Origin: UKL13-2 sp044346745
GTDB lineage: Bacteria; Pseudomonadota; Gammaproteobacteria; Burkholderiales; Usitatibacteraceae
Direction of reading: 5' to 3'
DNA length: 29,841 bases
NCBI GenBank assembly: GCA_044346745.1
Contig: JBIIYQ010000029.1
Span: forward strand, 1-29,841
Positions 16,115-24,656 of the stretch are shown here, in pieces. The notes under the pieces were generated by a model. The model made no database searches. It worked only from the letters and a program-made list of their open reading frames with translations, and was not told the DNA's origin. Numbering within the stretch: the first letter of the stretch is position 1; each line of letters begins with the position of its first letter. A program made the translations under genes and the position numbers.

Positions 16115-17367
16115 TATTGCGCAGCGCTCTCAGCTTTGCGGCGTTGATCAAGCTTGGCAAGCTCCGCACTGCGCTTGATATGACGCATCGCGTCCTGCGG
16201 TTTGCCAACTTGTTCCATCAGCCGTGCGAGTGTCATATGAGCATCCAGCGAGGGGGATAACGCCACGCTCGCTTCAAGATAGCTCTGTGCTTTACCCCAA
16301 AGCGCCTGGCGCATGCAAAGTTTTCCCAGCGCCGCCAACAACGCGGCGTCCCGCGGATGCCGCAACAACCAGCCCTCGGCGCGCTCGATTTGTGCCATGG
16401 TCGAATCGGACTTTGCCTCCGCGTAGCGCACCACTAAATTTCCGTCCCACTCTTCGTCCGCGCGACGGTCGATCGTCTCTTCCAGCACCGCGGCCGCATC
16501 ATCACCGAGACCAAGGGCGATCAGTCGCACGGCAAGCGTATCGACCAGTACCGGTTGATAACGTGTGATGTTATCCAGCTTTCGCCAGGCGTCAAGCAAG
16601 CCATCCCGTTGAGCCGGCCGCGACTTCATCAACTCAACTTCCGCATTGAGCCGGATGTCATCCGCAGCGGAGGCCGGCATGAGGCCGGTGCGCCTTAACG
16701 GGCCGAGTGTCTGCAAAACGTCGTTCCAAGCCCGCGCCGCAATCTCCGCCTCAACCTTCATCTTGAGCACACCTATATTGGTCTGGTCATTGGCGGCAAG
16801 TGTCTGCAAAATCGGCAACGCCTCGGCGGCGCGGCCTTCAGCGAGCAGCATGTATGCTTTCGACGCGTCGCGCATGTTGGCCGAACGGGCTGACTGGATA
16901 CTTTCCAGATAAGGCAACGCCGCCGGCAAATTGCCGCCCTCGTGTGCCGCCCATGCGGCGAGTGCGGCGGCGAGATGTCGCAAATCATCACCACCATCGT
17001 CAGCAGCGTCTTTGGCCGACATCGCCCGTTTTGCCAACTTTTCGGCATCGTCGAATCGACCGCTGAACAGCGCGTTCAGGCTGTTATGCAAATCGGCGAC
17101 GACACGCGCCTTTTCCCTGTCACGTTTTTGTTGGCGTAGCTGCTGCGGCAGCCCCGCCGCGCGGACCGAAAGTCTGACCACGAAATAGGACAGCATACCC
17201 AGCGCGATGACGAGCAGAGAAAACATCATCATCGACATTTCGATACGCCATGGCGGAACAACAAACACCGTGTACCCCGCGCCGTAACGCCCGGCAAGCG
17301 CCAACGCGACCGCAAGTGCGGCCATCGCAAACATCCAAATTGCCCAGCGAATTGGTTTACTTACCAT
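16114..17367 (-). CDS. hemY: HemY-like inner-membrane protein with TPR repeats
   Basis: This 417-residue protein has two N-terminal membrane helices (about 6-28 and 42-65), then a long helical TPR-type domain, with repeats such as RFDDAEKLAKRAM, GNLPAALPYLESI, GRAAEALPILQTL and the C-terminal QVGKPQDAMRHIKRSAEL. This matches proteobacterial HemY (HemY_N family), linked to heme synthesis but of unclear biochemical role. It is not the protoporphyrinogen oxidase of the same name. An upstream in-frame start at 17424 overlaps hemX; 17367 is preferred because GGTGG lies just upstream and the start falls 10 bp after the hemX stop. Confidence 0.9.
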   Translation of the reverse strand: MVSKPIRWAIWMFAMAALAVALALAGRYGAGYTVFVVPPWRIEMSMMMFSLLVIALGMLSYFVVRLSVRAAGLPQQLRQQKRDREKARVVADLHNSLNALFSGRFDDAEKLAKRAMSAKDAADDGGDDLRHLAAALAAWAAHEGGNLPAALPYLESIQSARSANMRDASKAYMLLAEGRAAEALPILQTLAANDQTNIGVLKMKVEAEIAARAWNDVLQTLGPLRRTGLMPASAADDIRLNAEVELMKSRPAQRDGLLDAWRKLDNITRYQPVLVDTLAVRLIALGLGDDAAAVLEETIDRRADEEWDGNLVVRYAEAKSDSTMAQIERAEGWLLRHPRDAALLAALGKLCMRQALWGKAQSYLEASVALSPSLDAHMTLARLMEQVGKPQDAMRHIKRSAELAKLDQRRKAESAAQ

Positions 17368-17377
17368 CGTGCCACCG

Positions 17378-18445
17378 TTAACGACCCGGCCGCTCACGCG
17401 CCGCTCTGGCCGCGCGAACAGCATTCAAACTCTGCACGATGTCCGGCGCGGCGATCGATACCGAGTTGTCTGCAAGCTGCTTCAAACTCGCCACCGCGTT
17501 CTGGTTCACTTTCGCCTTTTGGTCGAAATACTTGGAAATCAACTCTCGCGCTGTTTTTAAGTCCTCCTTGAAGTTGACTTCATCGCGGGCGAGCAGCGAT
17601 GTACGTGCCGACAGGAGCCGTAGCTTCAGATTCTCCCGCACAAAAAATGCCTGCTGCGGCGTAATCAGCGCGGCTTCATTCGGCTCGATTTCGCGAATAC
17701 GAATCAAATCACTCATCTCGTGCGCAAAGTCGCGCCAAATCTGCCGCCACCACGGCAAGTCTGCCCGCGCGTCTGCCAGGCCACTCGGCCGCAGGCCGTC
17801 CAGATCTTGCATGCTCGTCGGCACCGCCAAAGGGAGTGACGAGGCCAACGCGGATATGTTGTCCAGCTTGAGTACAATGCCTTGGGTGTCAACCGCTGGA
17901 ATGGCCTTCAGCCGTTCGAGGTCTTGCGTAATGGCGCGCCGCAGCGGAGCCGCTTGGAGTTTTTCAGCACGTGAAAGTCGCTGTTCGGCTGTTTGTAGCG
18001 CCAGAATGGCGGCACGGATATTCCCCGCGAGTGTCAACTCGCGGCTGGCGATGTTAAGAGTTTGTTCAATCTCGGCCAGCAACCAGTCTTCCGGAGCTCG
18101 CGCCAAATCACGCGCCATCTCCTCGATAGCCACACGCTGGTTTTGAAACTCACCCAGCTTGCCTTCTAGCAGCGCCACACGATTCTGTGCGTCTCGCAGG
18201 TCACGCAGCAGGGCCTCATTGCGACTTGCAACATCCTTGTTGCTTTTGTCGATTTCGGCGATTCTGCCGCCTAGCAACTGGGTTAACTCCGCCCGTCCAT
18301 TCGACGCCGACAGCCAGCCGACAATGGCTAGCAACAGCGCCAACACAGCGATACCAATCGCCGACGCAGCCACGATGGGCGAGGTCGTCAACTTGGCTTG
18401 CGACGCCGGAGCGGCGGTCGGGGAATTTTCGTATTCGTTGTCCAT
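17378..18445 (-). CDS. hemX: HemX-like membrane-anchored protein
   Basis: This protein (355 residues from the ATG) has one membrane helix near residues 25-45 (ASAIGIAVLALLLAIVGWL), then a coiled coil (IAEIDKSNKDVASRNEALLRDL region). The C-terminal domain is typical of proteobacterial HemX: EDWLLAEIEQTLNIASREL, AALITPQQAFFVRENLKLRL and LLARDEVNFKEDL. HemX is often annotated as uroporphyrinogen-III C-methyltransferase, but this family lacks the methyltransferase fold of CysG and its activity is not settled. A TTG at 18457 would add four residues; neither start has a strong ribosome site. It lies between hemD and hemY in the standard order. Confidence 0.9.
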   Translation of the reverse strand: MDNEYENSPTAAPASQAKLTTSPIVAASAIGIAVLALLLAIVGWLSASNGRAELTQLLGGRIAEIDKSNKDVASRNEALLRDLRDAQNRVALLEGKLGEFQNQRVAIEEMARDLARAPEDWLLAEIEQTLNIASRELTLAGNIRAAILALQTAEQRLSRAEKLQAAPLRRAITQDLERLKAIPAVDTQGIVLKLDNISALASSLPLAVPTSMQDLDGLRPSGLADARADLPWWRQIWRDFAHEMSDLIRIREIEPNEAALITPQQAFFVRENLKLRLLSARTSLLARDEVNFKEDLKTARELISKYFDQKAKVNQNAVASLKQLADNSVSIAAPDIVQSLNAVRAARAARERPGR

Positions 18446-18481
18446 GGTGCTATTCAACCGTATGCGCGGAGTCGATGCAAC

Positions 18482-19246
18482 CTAAGCTTGTTGATTGGAA
18501 AGGGATTCCACCAGTTTGTTGTCTTCAAGAGACACCACCGAGACACGGGGCACCCCGGCCGCCGTTGCCGCTCCGGCCACCCTCTGGTGCGGCACCAACA
18601 GATGCGCCACGTTCTCTAGGGAAAGGTGCTCCAGCGCCAGATTCTTAGCGAGACTCTCCAGTGTTTCAACGCTACCAATCAGCACGGCAGCACCGTTACG
18701 CACGCCGTCGGCAAGCTGACGGCGTTCTGCCGACGTCAGCGTCTTGAGTTCGCGCCGATAACAAATCAAGTTGTGGACGAAGGCACCGCGCTGTCTGAGG
18801 GTGTCGTCGAGCAGCTGCCGCCCGCCACCCTCGCTTGCGCCCTTAACGATCAAGATGTTGCGACCAACGGGAGCGGAAAAAATTGCTTCTGCCAGCAATG
18901 CCTCACTATCTTCGCCGCTCATAGGTGTCTTCACGCGGGAAAGTCCCAGCGCGGCCAAGCGGTTGGCGGTGGCACGCCCGACCGCATAGATTTCCTGTGG
19001 TGCCGCGGCGTTGACAATCAAACGTTGGCGCGACAGCTCCGGTACGCCAAATTGGGCGGCGTGACTGCTGACAAAAATGATCGCATCCGGCGGCGAGCTT
19101 AACGGCAACGCCGCAGCTTCGATTGCACTGATCTCGAGCAGCGGCAAGGCCACTGCGCTCGCTCCCGCCGCGTTTAGTGCCCTCACGGTCGCATCCGCGC
19201 TTTCGCGCGGTCGAGTGACAAGGACGGCCAAGCCTTGGAGTGACAC
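18482..19246 (-). CDS. hemD: Uroporphyrinogen-III synthase
   Basis: This 254-residue enzyme closes hydroxymethylbilane with inversion of ring D to give uroporphyrinogen III. The family is poorly conserved in sequence. Recognisable parts are LAVLVTRPRESA at the N-terminus, AIIFVSSHAAQFG, YAVGRATANRLAALG, ILIVKGASEGGGRQLL and the CYRRE segment. Length is normal. The start codon is GTG, 18 bp after the hemC stop. Its place between hemC and hemX strongly supports the call. Confidence 0.93.
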   Translation of the reverse strand: MSLQGLAVLVTRPRESADATVRALNAAGASAVALPLLEISAIEAAALPLSSPPDAIIFVSSHAAQFGVPELSRQRLIVNAAAPQEIYAVGRATANRLAALGLSRVKTPMSGEDSEALLAEAIFSAPVGRNILIVKGASEGGGRQLLDDTLRQRGAFVHNLICYRRELKTLTSAERRQLADGVRNGAAVLIGSVETLESLAKNLALEHLSLENVAHLLVPHQRVAGAATAAGVPRVSVVSLEDNKLVESLSNQQA

Positions 19247-19264
19247 TGTGCCGCGGTTCAGGCG

Positions 19265-20230
19265 CTAGGCCGCGCGACTTGGCGGCGCGAGCGTGCGCCC
19301 GGCAAGGGCGAGCAAGCTTGCGAGTATGTCCTCTGCGCCATCCGCAAGCAGACGTTCCGCCAACGCGGTACCGATTACGTCAGCGTCAGTCATCGCCCCG
19401 GTTTCGATGGCGGCAATACGCCGGCTGCCGTCTGGTGTGGACACAAAACCCGCAATTGACAGACGCGCCCCTTCGACGGTCGCAGTCGCCCCGAGCGGCA
19501 CGTCACAACTCGCCGATAAACGCCGGCCAAACGCGCGCTCAGCGTCAACCATCGCCTTTGTGGCAGGGTTGGTAAAGGGTACAAGTAGCGCCGGCACATC
19601 CGCGCGGTCAGTCGCGTATTCGATGCCCAACGCGCCTTGCGCCACAGCCGGAATGAAGCGATTTGTATCGAGCGTATTGCGGATGCGTGCGCCGAAGCCA
19701 AGTCGTTTCAACCCGGCGGCGGCGAGAATCACCGCGTCGAATTCGCCGTCATCCAACTTGCGTAAACGCGTATTCACGTTGCCGCGCAGCGGCGCAATTT
19801 TCAAGCCCGGATAGAAATGACGAATCTGGCTTTCGCGGCGCAAGCTCGACGTACCAACAATCGCGCCCGCTGGCAGTTCGTCCAGACTGGTGTATTTGTT
19901 GGAGACAAACGCATCACGAATGTCTTCGCGCAATCCGACCGTCAACAGGGAAAAGCCAGCTGGCATCACCATCGGCACATCTTTCATCGAGTGCACGGCG
20001 ATGTCGGCGCGCCCCTCTTCGATTGCAACTTCGAGTTCTTTGATGAAAAGACCTTTGCCGCCAATCTGGGCCAATGGTTTGTCGAGAATCTGGTCGCCGC
20101 GCGTCGTCATGCCGATGATCGACACTTCCATCCCCGGATGAAACAAACGGAGTTGTGCAGCAGCCCATTCACTTTGCACCATGGCGAGCGGGCTTTCACG
20201 GGAGGCGATACGAATGGCGTTGGTGCTCAT
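19265..20230 (-). CDS. hemC: Hydroxymethylbilane synthase (porphobilinogen deaminase)
   Basis: This 321-residue enzyme joins four porphobilinogens into hydroxymethylbilane. Seen are IRIASRESPLAMVQSEW at the start, DQILDKPLAQIGGKGLFIKE (split motif), HSMKDVPM, GTSSLRRESQIRH, LRGNVNTRLRKLD, and the dipyrromethane-cofactor Cys in RRLSASCDVPLGA. An upstream in-frame ATG at 20299 would add 23 residues with no family match, so 20230 is used. The sequence just upstream is pyrimidine-rich and shows no Shine-Dalgarno, which is unusual. It is the first gene of the hemCDXY-signalling operon and divergent from the oxidoreductase at 20576. Confidence 0.95.
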   Translation of the reverse strand: MSTNAIRIASRESPLAMVQSEWAAAQLRLFHPGMEVSIIGMTTRGDQILDKPLAQIGGKGLFIKELEVAIEEGRADIAVHSMKDVPMVMPAGFSLLTVGLREDIRDAFVSNKYTSLDELPAGAIVGTSSLRRESQIRHFYPGLKIAPLRGNVNTRLRKLDDGEFDAVILAAAGLKRLGFGARIRNTLDTNRFIPAVAQGALGIEYATDRADVPALLVPFTNPATKAMVDAERAFGRRLSASCDVPLGATATVEGARLSIAGFVSTPDGSRRIAAIETGAMTDADVIGTALAERLLADGAEDILASLLALAGRTLAPPSRAA

Positions 20231-20307
20231 GTATAGGGAGGAAGAATGAAGTGGATTGGGTAAGTCGTTGGCAAACTGAGCTAACGCAGAGCTTGGCAAG
20301 GTCGCCT

Positions 20308-20353
20308 ATTGGCGGGCAGTTTCAGACACTTTTGCTCGAAGAAGCCCGCCAAT
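20308..20353. promoter_or_regulatory. Long perfect inverted repeat upstream of hemC
   Basis: ATTGGCGGGC (20308-20317) and GCCCGCCAAT (20344-20353) are perfect 10-bp arms around 26 nt. On the minus strand the right-hand end of the hemC leader lies 77 bp from this element. It could be a leader hairpin of the hem transcript, a regulator site with widely spaced half-sites, or a small repeat. Confidence 0.55.
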
Positions 20354-20541
20354 CAATGAGCTTCAAAGAATACTACATGGCTTCTGGCCACAACTGCGGC
20401 GCATTGGTTAGTGAGACTCGACTTCTGAGTTTCACTGCGCTTTGCCAAATTTCTAGATTTGGGACGGAAATGTTAGCACGCGTGACATCTCCGCCGGCAC
20501 GCAATGCCCCTATGTTGCGCTGCGGTAAAATCGACTCACGA

Positions 20542-20555
20542 ATGCGATATCGCAT
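20542..20555. promoter_or_regulatory. Perfect 14-bp palindrome before the oxidoreductase gene
   Basis: ATGCGATATCGCAT is a perfect palindrome centred 28 bp before the ATG and about 10 bp downstream of a possible -10 (TAAAAT, 20526-20531). Its position suits a repressor operator for a dimeric regulator. Confidence 0.4.
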
Positions 20556-20575
20556 CAACAAAGGTAATCGTTGTT

Positions 20576-23500
20576 ATGGCCGCACCCGTACCAGTTGTTG
20601 TTCCACGCGCTCCCACCTCCGGCTCGCCAACCGCCTCTAACGACGGCACGTTGTTAGAGCACCATACGCCCCGACTGCGTGAGATTCCGTACAACTACAC
20701 GTCTTTCTCGGATCGCGAGATTGTCATCCGGCTGCTCGGCCCCGACGCGTGGGAGACGCTGGACCAGCTCCGTGACCAGCGTAAGACGGGCCGCAGCGCC
20801 AGAATGTTGTACGAAGTGTTAGGCGACATTTGGGTAGTGGAACGCAATCCGTACTTGCAAGACGACTTGCTCGATAACCCCAAGCGGCGTGCGATGTTGA
20901 TCGAGGCCATGCGCCACCGCCTGCGCGAAATCGAAAAACGCCGCCAAGTCGACCAGCACGATGTCGATGGCAGGGTGGGCGACGGCACAACAGACGATGA
21001 CAACGATCTCAAGTCCAATAAAGTGATCGGCCTGCTGCAGCGTGCTCACGCTGCCGTCGATCAGTTCGAACGGGAATTCCGCGACACGTGGGATTTGCGC
21101 AAAAAAGTTGAGCGACGCCTCGCCAAGGTCACGCGTCGCGACAACATCGCCTTCGACGGGCTGGCACGTGTGTCACATGTGACCGATGCAACCGACTGGC
21201 GCGTCGAATATCCGTTTGTGGTGGTTTACCCCGACAGCGAAGAAGAAGTCGCGCCGATTGTGCGTGCCTTGATCGAACTCAAACTGACCATCATCCCGCG
21301 CGGCGGCGGCACCGGCTACACCGGTGGTGCCATTCCGCTAACCAAAAACTCAGCGGTCATCAACACCGAAAAACTCGACGCACTCGGCGCGGTTGAGCGC
21401 ATCGCGCTACCGGGAGTGACGGACGCGGTCGCCACCATCCGTTGCGAAGCAGGTGTTGTTACAAAACGGGCAATGGAAGCCGCCGAAGCCGCAGGCTTGG
21501 TTTGGGCTTGTGATCCAACATCGGCGGAAGCCTCGTGTATCGGCGGCAATATCGCCATGAATGCGGGTGGCAAAAAAGCCGTGTTGTGGGGCACGGCGTT
21601 GGACAATCTGGCCTCATGGCGCATGGTTACGCCCGATGGGTTGTGGATGGAAGTCGAGCGACTCGATCACAATCTGGGCAAGATTCACGATATCCCCGTT
21701 GCGACATTTCGTGTCACCACGTTTGACGAGACCGGCAAGAACATCAGAGAACAAAAGACACTCGCCATCCCGGGGCCGTCTTTCCGCAAAACCGGTCTTG
21801 GCAAAGACGTGACGGACAAATTTTTGTCAGGGCTACCGGGGATCCAAAAAGAAGGCTGCGACGGCATCATCACGTCGGGCCGATTCATTCTGCATCGCAT
21901 GCCCAAACATATCCGCACGGTGTGTTTGGAGTTCTTCGGGCAGGTCAAAGAAGCGGTGCCGTCCATCGTTGAAATCAAAGATTTTATTGACGGCCACCCG
22001 CACGCCGTACTTGCCGGGCTCGAACATCTCGATGAGAGATATTTGAAGGCGGTCGGTTACGCCACTAAATCGAGACGCAATCAACGGCCGAAGATGGTGC
22101 TCATTGGCGACATCGTTTCGGATGATGAGAACGCTTTGATGGAAGCTGCAAGTCAGGTCGTCCGGCTCGCCAATGCACGCCACGGCGAAGGCTTTATCGC
22201 GGTGAACGCGGATGCCCGCAAAAAATTCTGGCTCGATCGCGCACGGACGGCCGCGATCGCCAAACACACCAACGCCTTCAAGATCAACGAAGACGTGGTA
22301 ATCCCGCTCGACCGGCTGGGTGACTATTCCGAGGGCATTGAGCGTATCAATATTGAGTTATCGCTCAAAAACAAGATTCGCCTGATTGATCGCCTCTCCG
22401 AGTTTGTGTCCGGCAGACTACCGTTGGAGTTGGAAGATGAAAACATCTCCCACGACGAAATCGTCGGCACACGTGTCGACGATGCGCACCAAGTGCTTGC
22501 AGTAACTCGCGGTCGCTGGCAGTTCTACCTCGACAATCTTGATGCGCCGATGTCGAGACTGCCGATGAAAGGTTCAAACAATGACGCCGACCTGAGTGTG
22601 GCGAACATCACTACCATCTTCCAGTCTCTGCAAAACTACAGCCTGCGCGCGTCATGGAAGACCGAAATTCGCGCGCCGCTGGTGGATATTTTTGGTGGCC
22701 GGATGTTTGTCAGCGTCCTTAAGCGACTTGACGCCATCCATAAGGAAGTTTTGCACTCGCGTGTATTCGTCGCTCTGCATATGCACGCCGGTGATGGCAA
22801 TGTTCATACCAACATCCCCGTTAACTCTGATGATTACGGCATGCTGCAAGAGGCCAACGAAGCGGTTGCGCGCATTATGGCATTCGCCCGCAAGCTCAAC
22901 GGCGTGATTTCAGGTGAACACGGCATCGGCATCACGAAGTTTGAGTTTCTAACGCACGATGAAGTCAAACCGTTCCTTGACTACAAGGCGCAGGTCGACC
23001 CCCAAGGGCGTTTTAACGCTGGCAAGCTAATGCCAGGTGGCAACTTGGCACGCGCCTACACGCCGTCGTTTGGCCTGCTCGGCGCTGAGTCGCTGATCAT
23101 GGAGCAATCCGATATCGGCGCTATCGCCGACTCGATCAAAGACTGTTTACGCTGCGGCAAATGTAAACCCGTCTGTGCGACCCATGTCCCGCGCGCCAAT
23201 CTGCTTTACAGCCCGCGCAATAAGATTCTTGGCACCTCGCTTTTGATCGAAGCCTTCTTGTACGAGGAGCAAACACGTCGCGGCATCTCCCTGCGCCACT
23301 TCGACGAGTTTTCAGACGTTGCAGATCACTGCACGGTTTGCCATAAGTGTGAGAACCCCTGCCCGGTCGATATTGATTTTGGTGATGTCTCGATGGCCAT
23401 GCGCAATTTGTTGCGTAAAGAAGGGAAGAAAAAATTCAACCCGGGTGCTGCTGCGTCGATGTTCTATCTGAATGCAACTGATCCGACCACCATCAAACTC

Positions 23501-24553
23501 ACCAAAACCCTGATGATTGATTGGGGTTACAAAGTGCAACGGGCGGCGAACAGTATCGCGCGTAAATTTTTCCTTCCGCAGATTCAAACCGAACGCCCAC
23601 CTGCAACCGTGGGGAAGCCCACCATCAAAGCGCAAGTCATACACTTCATCAACAAACCGATGCCAGGTGGTCTGCCCAAAAAGACAGCGCGGGCGTTGCT
23701 TGATATTGAAGACAACAAAGTCGTGCCCATCATTCGTGATGCGTCGCGCACGACGGTCGATACCGAGGCGGTGTTTTACTTTCCCGGTTGTGGCTCGGAA
23801 CGACTGTTCGGCCAAGTTGGGTTGGCGACACAAGCAATGCTGTATCACGTTGGGGTACAAACTGTCCTGCCGCCGGGCTACTTGTGTTGCGGCTATCCGC
23901 AGACCGCTTCCGGAAATGCCGACAAAGGCCAGGAGATCGTCACCGACAATCGTGTGCTGTTCCATCGGGTCGCGAACACGCTGAATTATTTGGATATCAA
24001 GACGGTCGTGGTGTCGTGCGGTACCTGCATGGACCAGTTGCAAAATTATGAATTCGAAAAAATCTTTCCCGGCTGCCGATTGCTCGATATCCATGAATTT
24101 TTGCTTGAGAAAGGCATGAAGATCGATACCGTCACCGGTGTGCGTTACATGTATCACGACCCCTGCCACAGCCCGATGAAAACGTATCAGCCGATCAAGG
24201 TTGTCGGTGCCTTATTGGGTGAGAACAAAGTTGACGAGAACGCAAGATGCTGCGGCGAATCCGGCACGCTAGCCGTAACACGCCCCGACATTTCCACGCA
24301 GATTCGCTTCCGCAAGGAAGAAGAGATGAAAAAAGGCGCGGATCAGATGCGCTCGGATGGATTTGGCGGGCCGGTGAAAGTACTCACTTCGTGTCCATCT
24401 TGTTTGCAGGGGCTGTCGCGATTTGACAATGATAGCGGCACCAGTGCCGACTATATTGTCGTGGAAATTGCCAAGCACGTACTTGGCCCGAACTGGATGG
24501 CAGAGTTTGTGGGGCGCGCAAATCAGGGCGGAATCGAGCGCGTACTGCTTTAA
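20576..24553 (+). CDS. Fused FAD-linked oxidase / Fe-S oxidoreductase with N-terminal DUF3683
   Basis: This 1325-residue protein fuses the parts of a GlcD/GlcF-like 2-hydroxyacid dehydrogenase. Residues about 30-200 are DUF3683-like. The FAD-binding domain follows (PRGGGTGYTGGAIPL near 241), then the FAD-oxidase C-terminal domain (HMHAGDGNVHTNIPV near 735, SGEHGIGITKFEFL near 780). Two 4Fe-4S sites follow, at Cys857/860/863/867 and Cys919/922/925/929. Two CCG-type domains come last (YFPGCGSERLFG, YLCCGYPQTASG, VVSCGTCMDQL, YHDPCHSP, RCCGESGTLAV, LTSCPSCLQGL). It probably oxidises a D-2-hydroxyacid such as D-lactate and passes electrons to quinone; the substrate is inferred. An in-frame ATG at 20504 is rejected in favour of 20576, which has AAAGG upstream. 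No membrane segment is seen. Confidence 0.93.
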   Translation: MAAPVPVVVPRAPTSGSPTASNDGTLLEHHTPRLREIPYNYTSFSDREIVIRLLGPDAWETLDQLRDQRKTGRSARMLYEVLGDIWVVERNPYLQDDLLDNPKRRAMLIEAMRHRLREIEKRRQVDQHDVDGRVGDGTTDDDNDLKSNKVIGLLQRAHAAVDQFEREFRDTWDLRKKVERRLAKVTRRDNIAFDGLARVSHVTDATDWRVEYPFVVVYPDSEEEVAPIVRALIELKLTIIPRGGGTGYTGGAIPLTKNSAVINTEKLDALGAVERIALPGVTDAVATIRCEAGVVTKRAMEAAEAAGLVWACDPTSAEASCIGGNIAMNAGGKKAVLWGTALDNLASWRMVTPDGLWMEVERLDHNLGKIHDIPVATFRVTTFDETGKNIREQKTLAIPGPSFRKTGLGKDVTDKFLSGLPGIQKEGCDGIITSGRFILHRMPKHIRTVCLEFFGQVKEAVPSIVEIKDFIDGHPHAVLAGLEHLDERYLKAVGYATKSRRNQRPKMVLIGDIVSDDENALMEAASQVVRLANARHGEGFIAVNADARKKFWLDRARTAAIAKHTNAFKINEDVVIPLDRLGDYSEGIERINIELSLKNKIRLIDRLSEFVSGRLPLELEDENISHDEIVGTRVDDAHQVLAVTRGRWQFYLDNLDAPMSRLPMKGSNNDADLSVANITTIFQSLQNYSLRASWKTEIRAPLVDIFGGRMFVSVLKRLDAIHKEVLHSRVFVALHMHAGDGNVHTNIPVNSDDYGMLQEANEAVARIMAFARKLNGVISGEHGIGITKFEFLTHDEVKPFLDYKAQVDPQGRFNAGKLMPGGNLARAYTPSFGLLGAESLIMEQSDIGAIADSIKDCLRCGKCKPVCATHVPRANLLYSPRNKILGTSLLIEAFLYEEQTRRGISLRHFDEFSDVADHCTVCHKCENPCPVDIDFGDVSMAMRNLLRKEGKKKFNPGAAASMFYLNATDPTTIKLTKTLMIDWGYKVQRAANSIARKFFLPQIQTERPPATVGKPTIKAQVIHFINKPMPGGLPKKTARALLDIEDNKVVPIIRDASRTTVDTEAVFYFPGCGSERLFGQVGLATQAMLYHVGVQTVLPPGYLCCGYPQTASGNADKGQEIVTDNRVLFHRVANTLNYLDIKTVVVSCGTCMDQLQNYEFEKIFPGCRLLDIHEFLLEKGMKIDTVTGVRYMYHDPCHSPMKTYQPIKVVGALLGENKVDENARCCGESGTLAVTRPDISTQIRFRKEEEMKKGADQMRSDGFGGPVKVLTSCPSCLQGLSRFDNDSGTSADYIVVEIAKHVLGPNWMAEFVGRANQGGIERVLL

Positions 24554-24656
24554 TAATTTTTCGCTGTTGGGGCTATATCAACTCGTCGAATCGGGCTAGA
24601 CGTCTGCAAAACCGACGATAGAATAGACGCTTGCTTTCCAAACTTCGGGACTTAGC

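Larger units (their letters stand above)
20231..20575. other. Divergent intergenic region between hemC and the oxidoreductase
   Basis: These 345 bp hold no gene I can support. They contain a 10-bp perfect inverted repeat (20308-20353), a 14-bp palindrome (20542-20555), and a TAAAAT hexamer (20526-20531) that could be a -10 for the plus-strand gene, although no good -35 is spaced from it. An AAAGG ribosome site (20561-20565) precedes the ATG at 20576. Confidence 0.6.

Noticed and set aside
20231..20299. N-terminal extension of HemC from 20299
   Set aside because: The 23 extra residues lack family similarity, and the conserved IRIASRESPLA begins just after the ATG at 20230.
20504..20575. N-terminal extension of the oxidoreductase from 20504
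   Set aside because: It would read through the likely promoter and palindrome; the ATG at 20576 has an AAAGG ribosome site.
23312..24169. 285-codon open frame on the minus strand
   Set aside because: It is fully antisense to the CCG-domain part of the fused oxidoreductase, whose motifs are plainly conserved.
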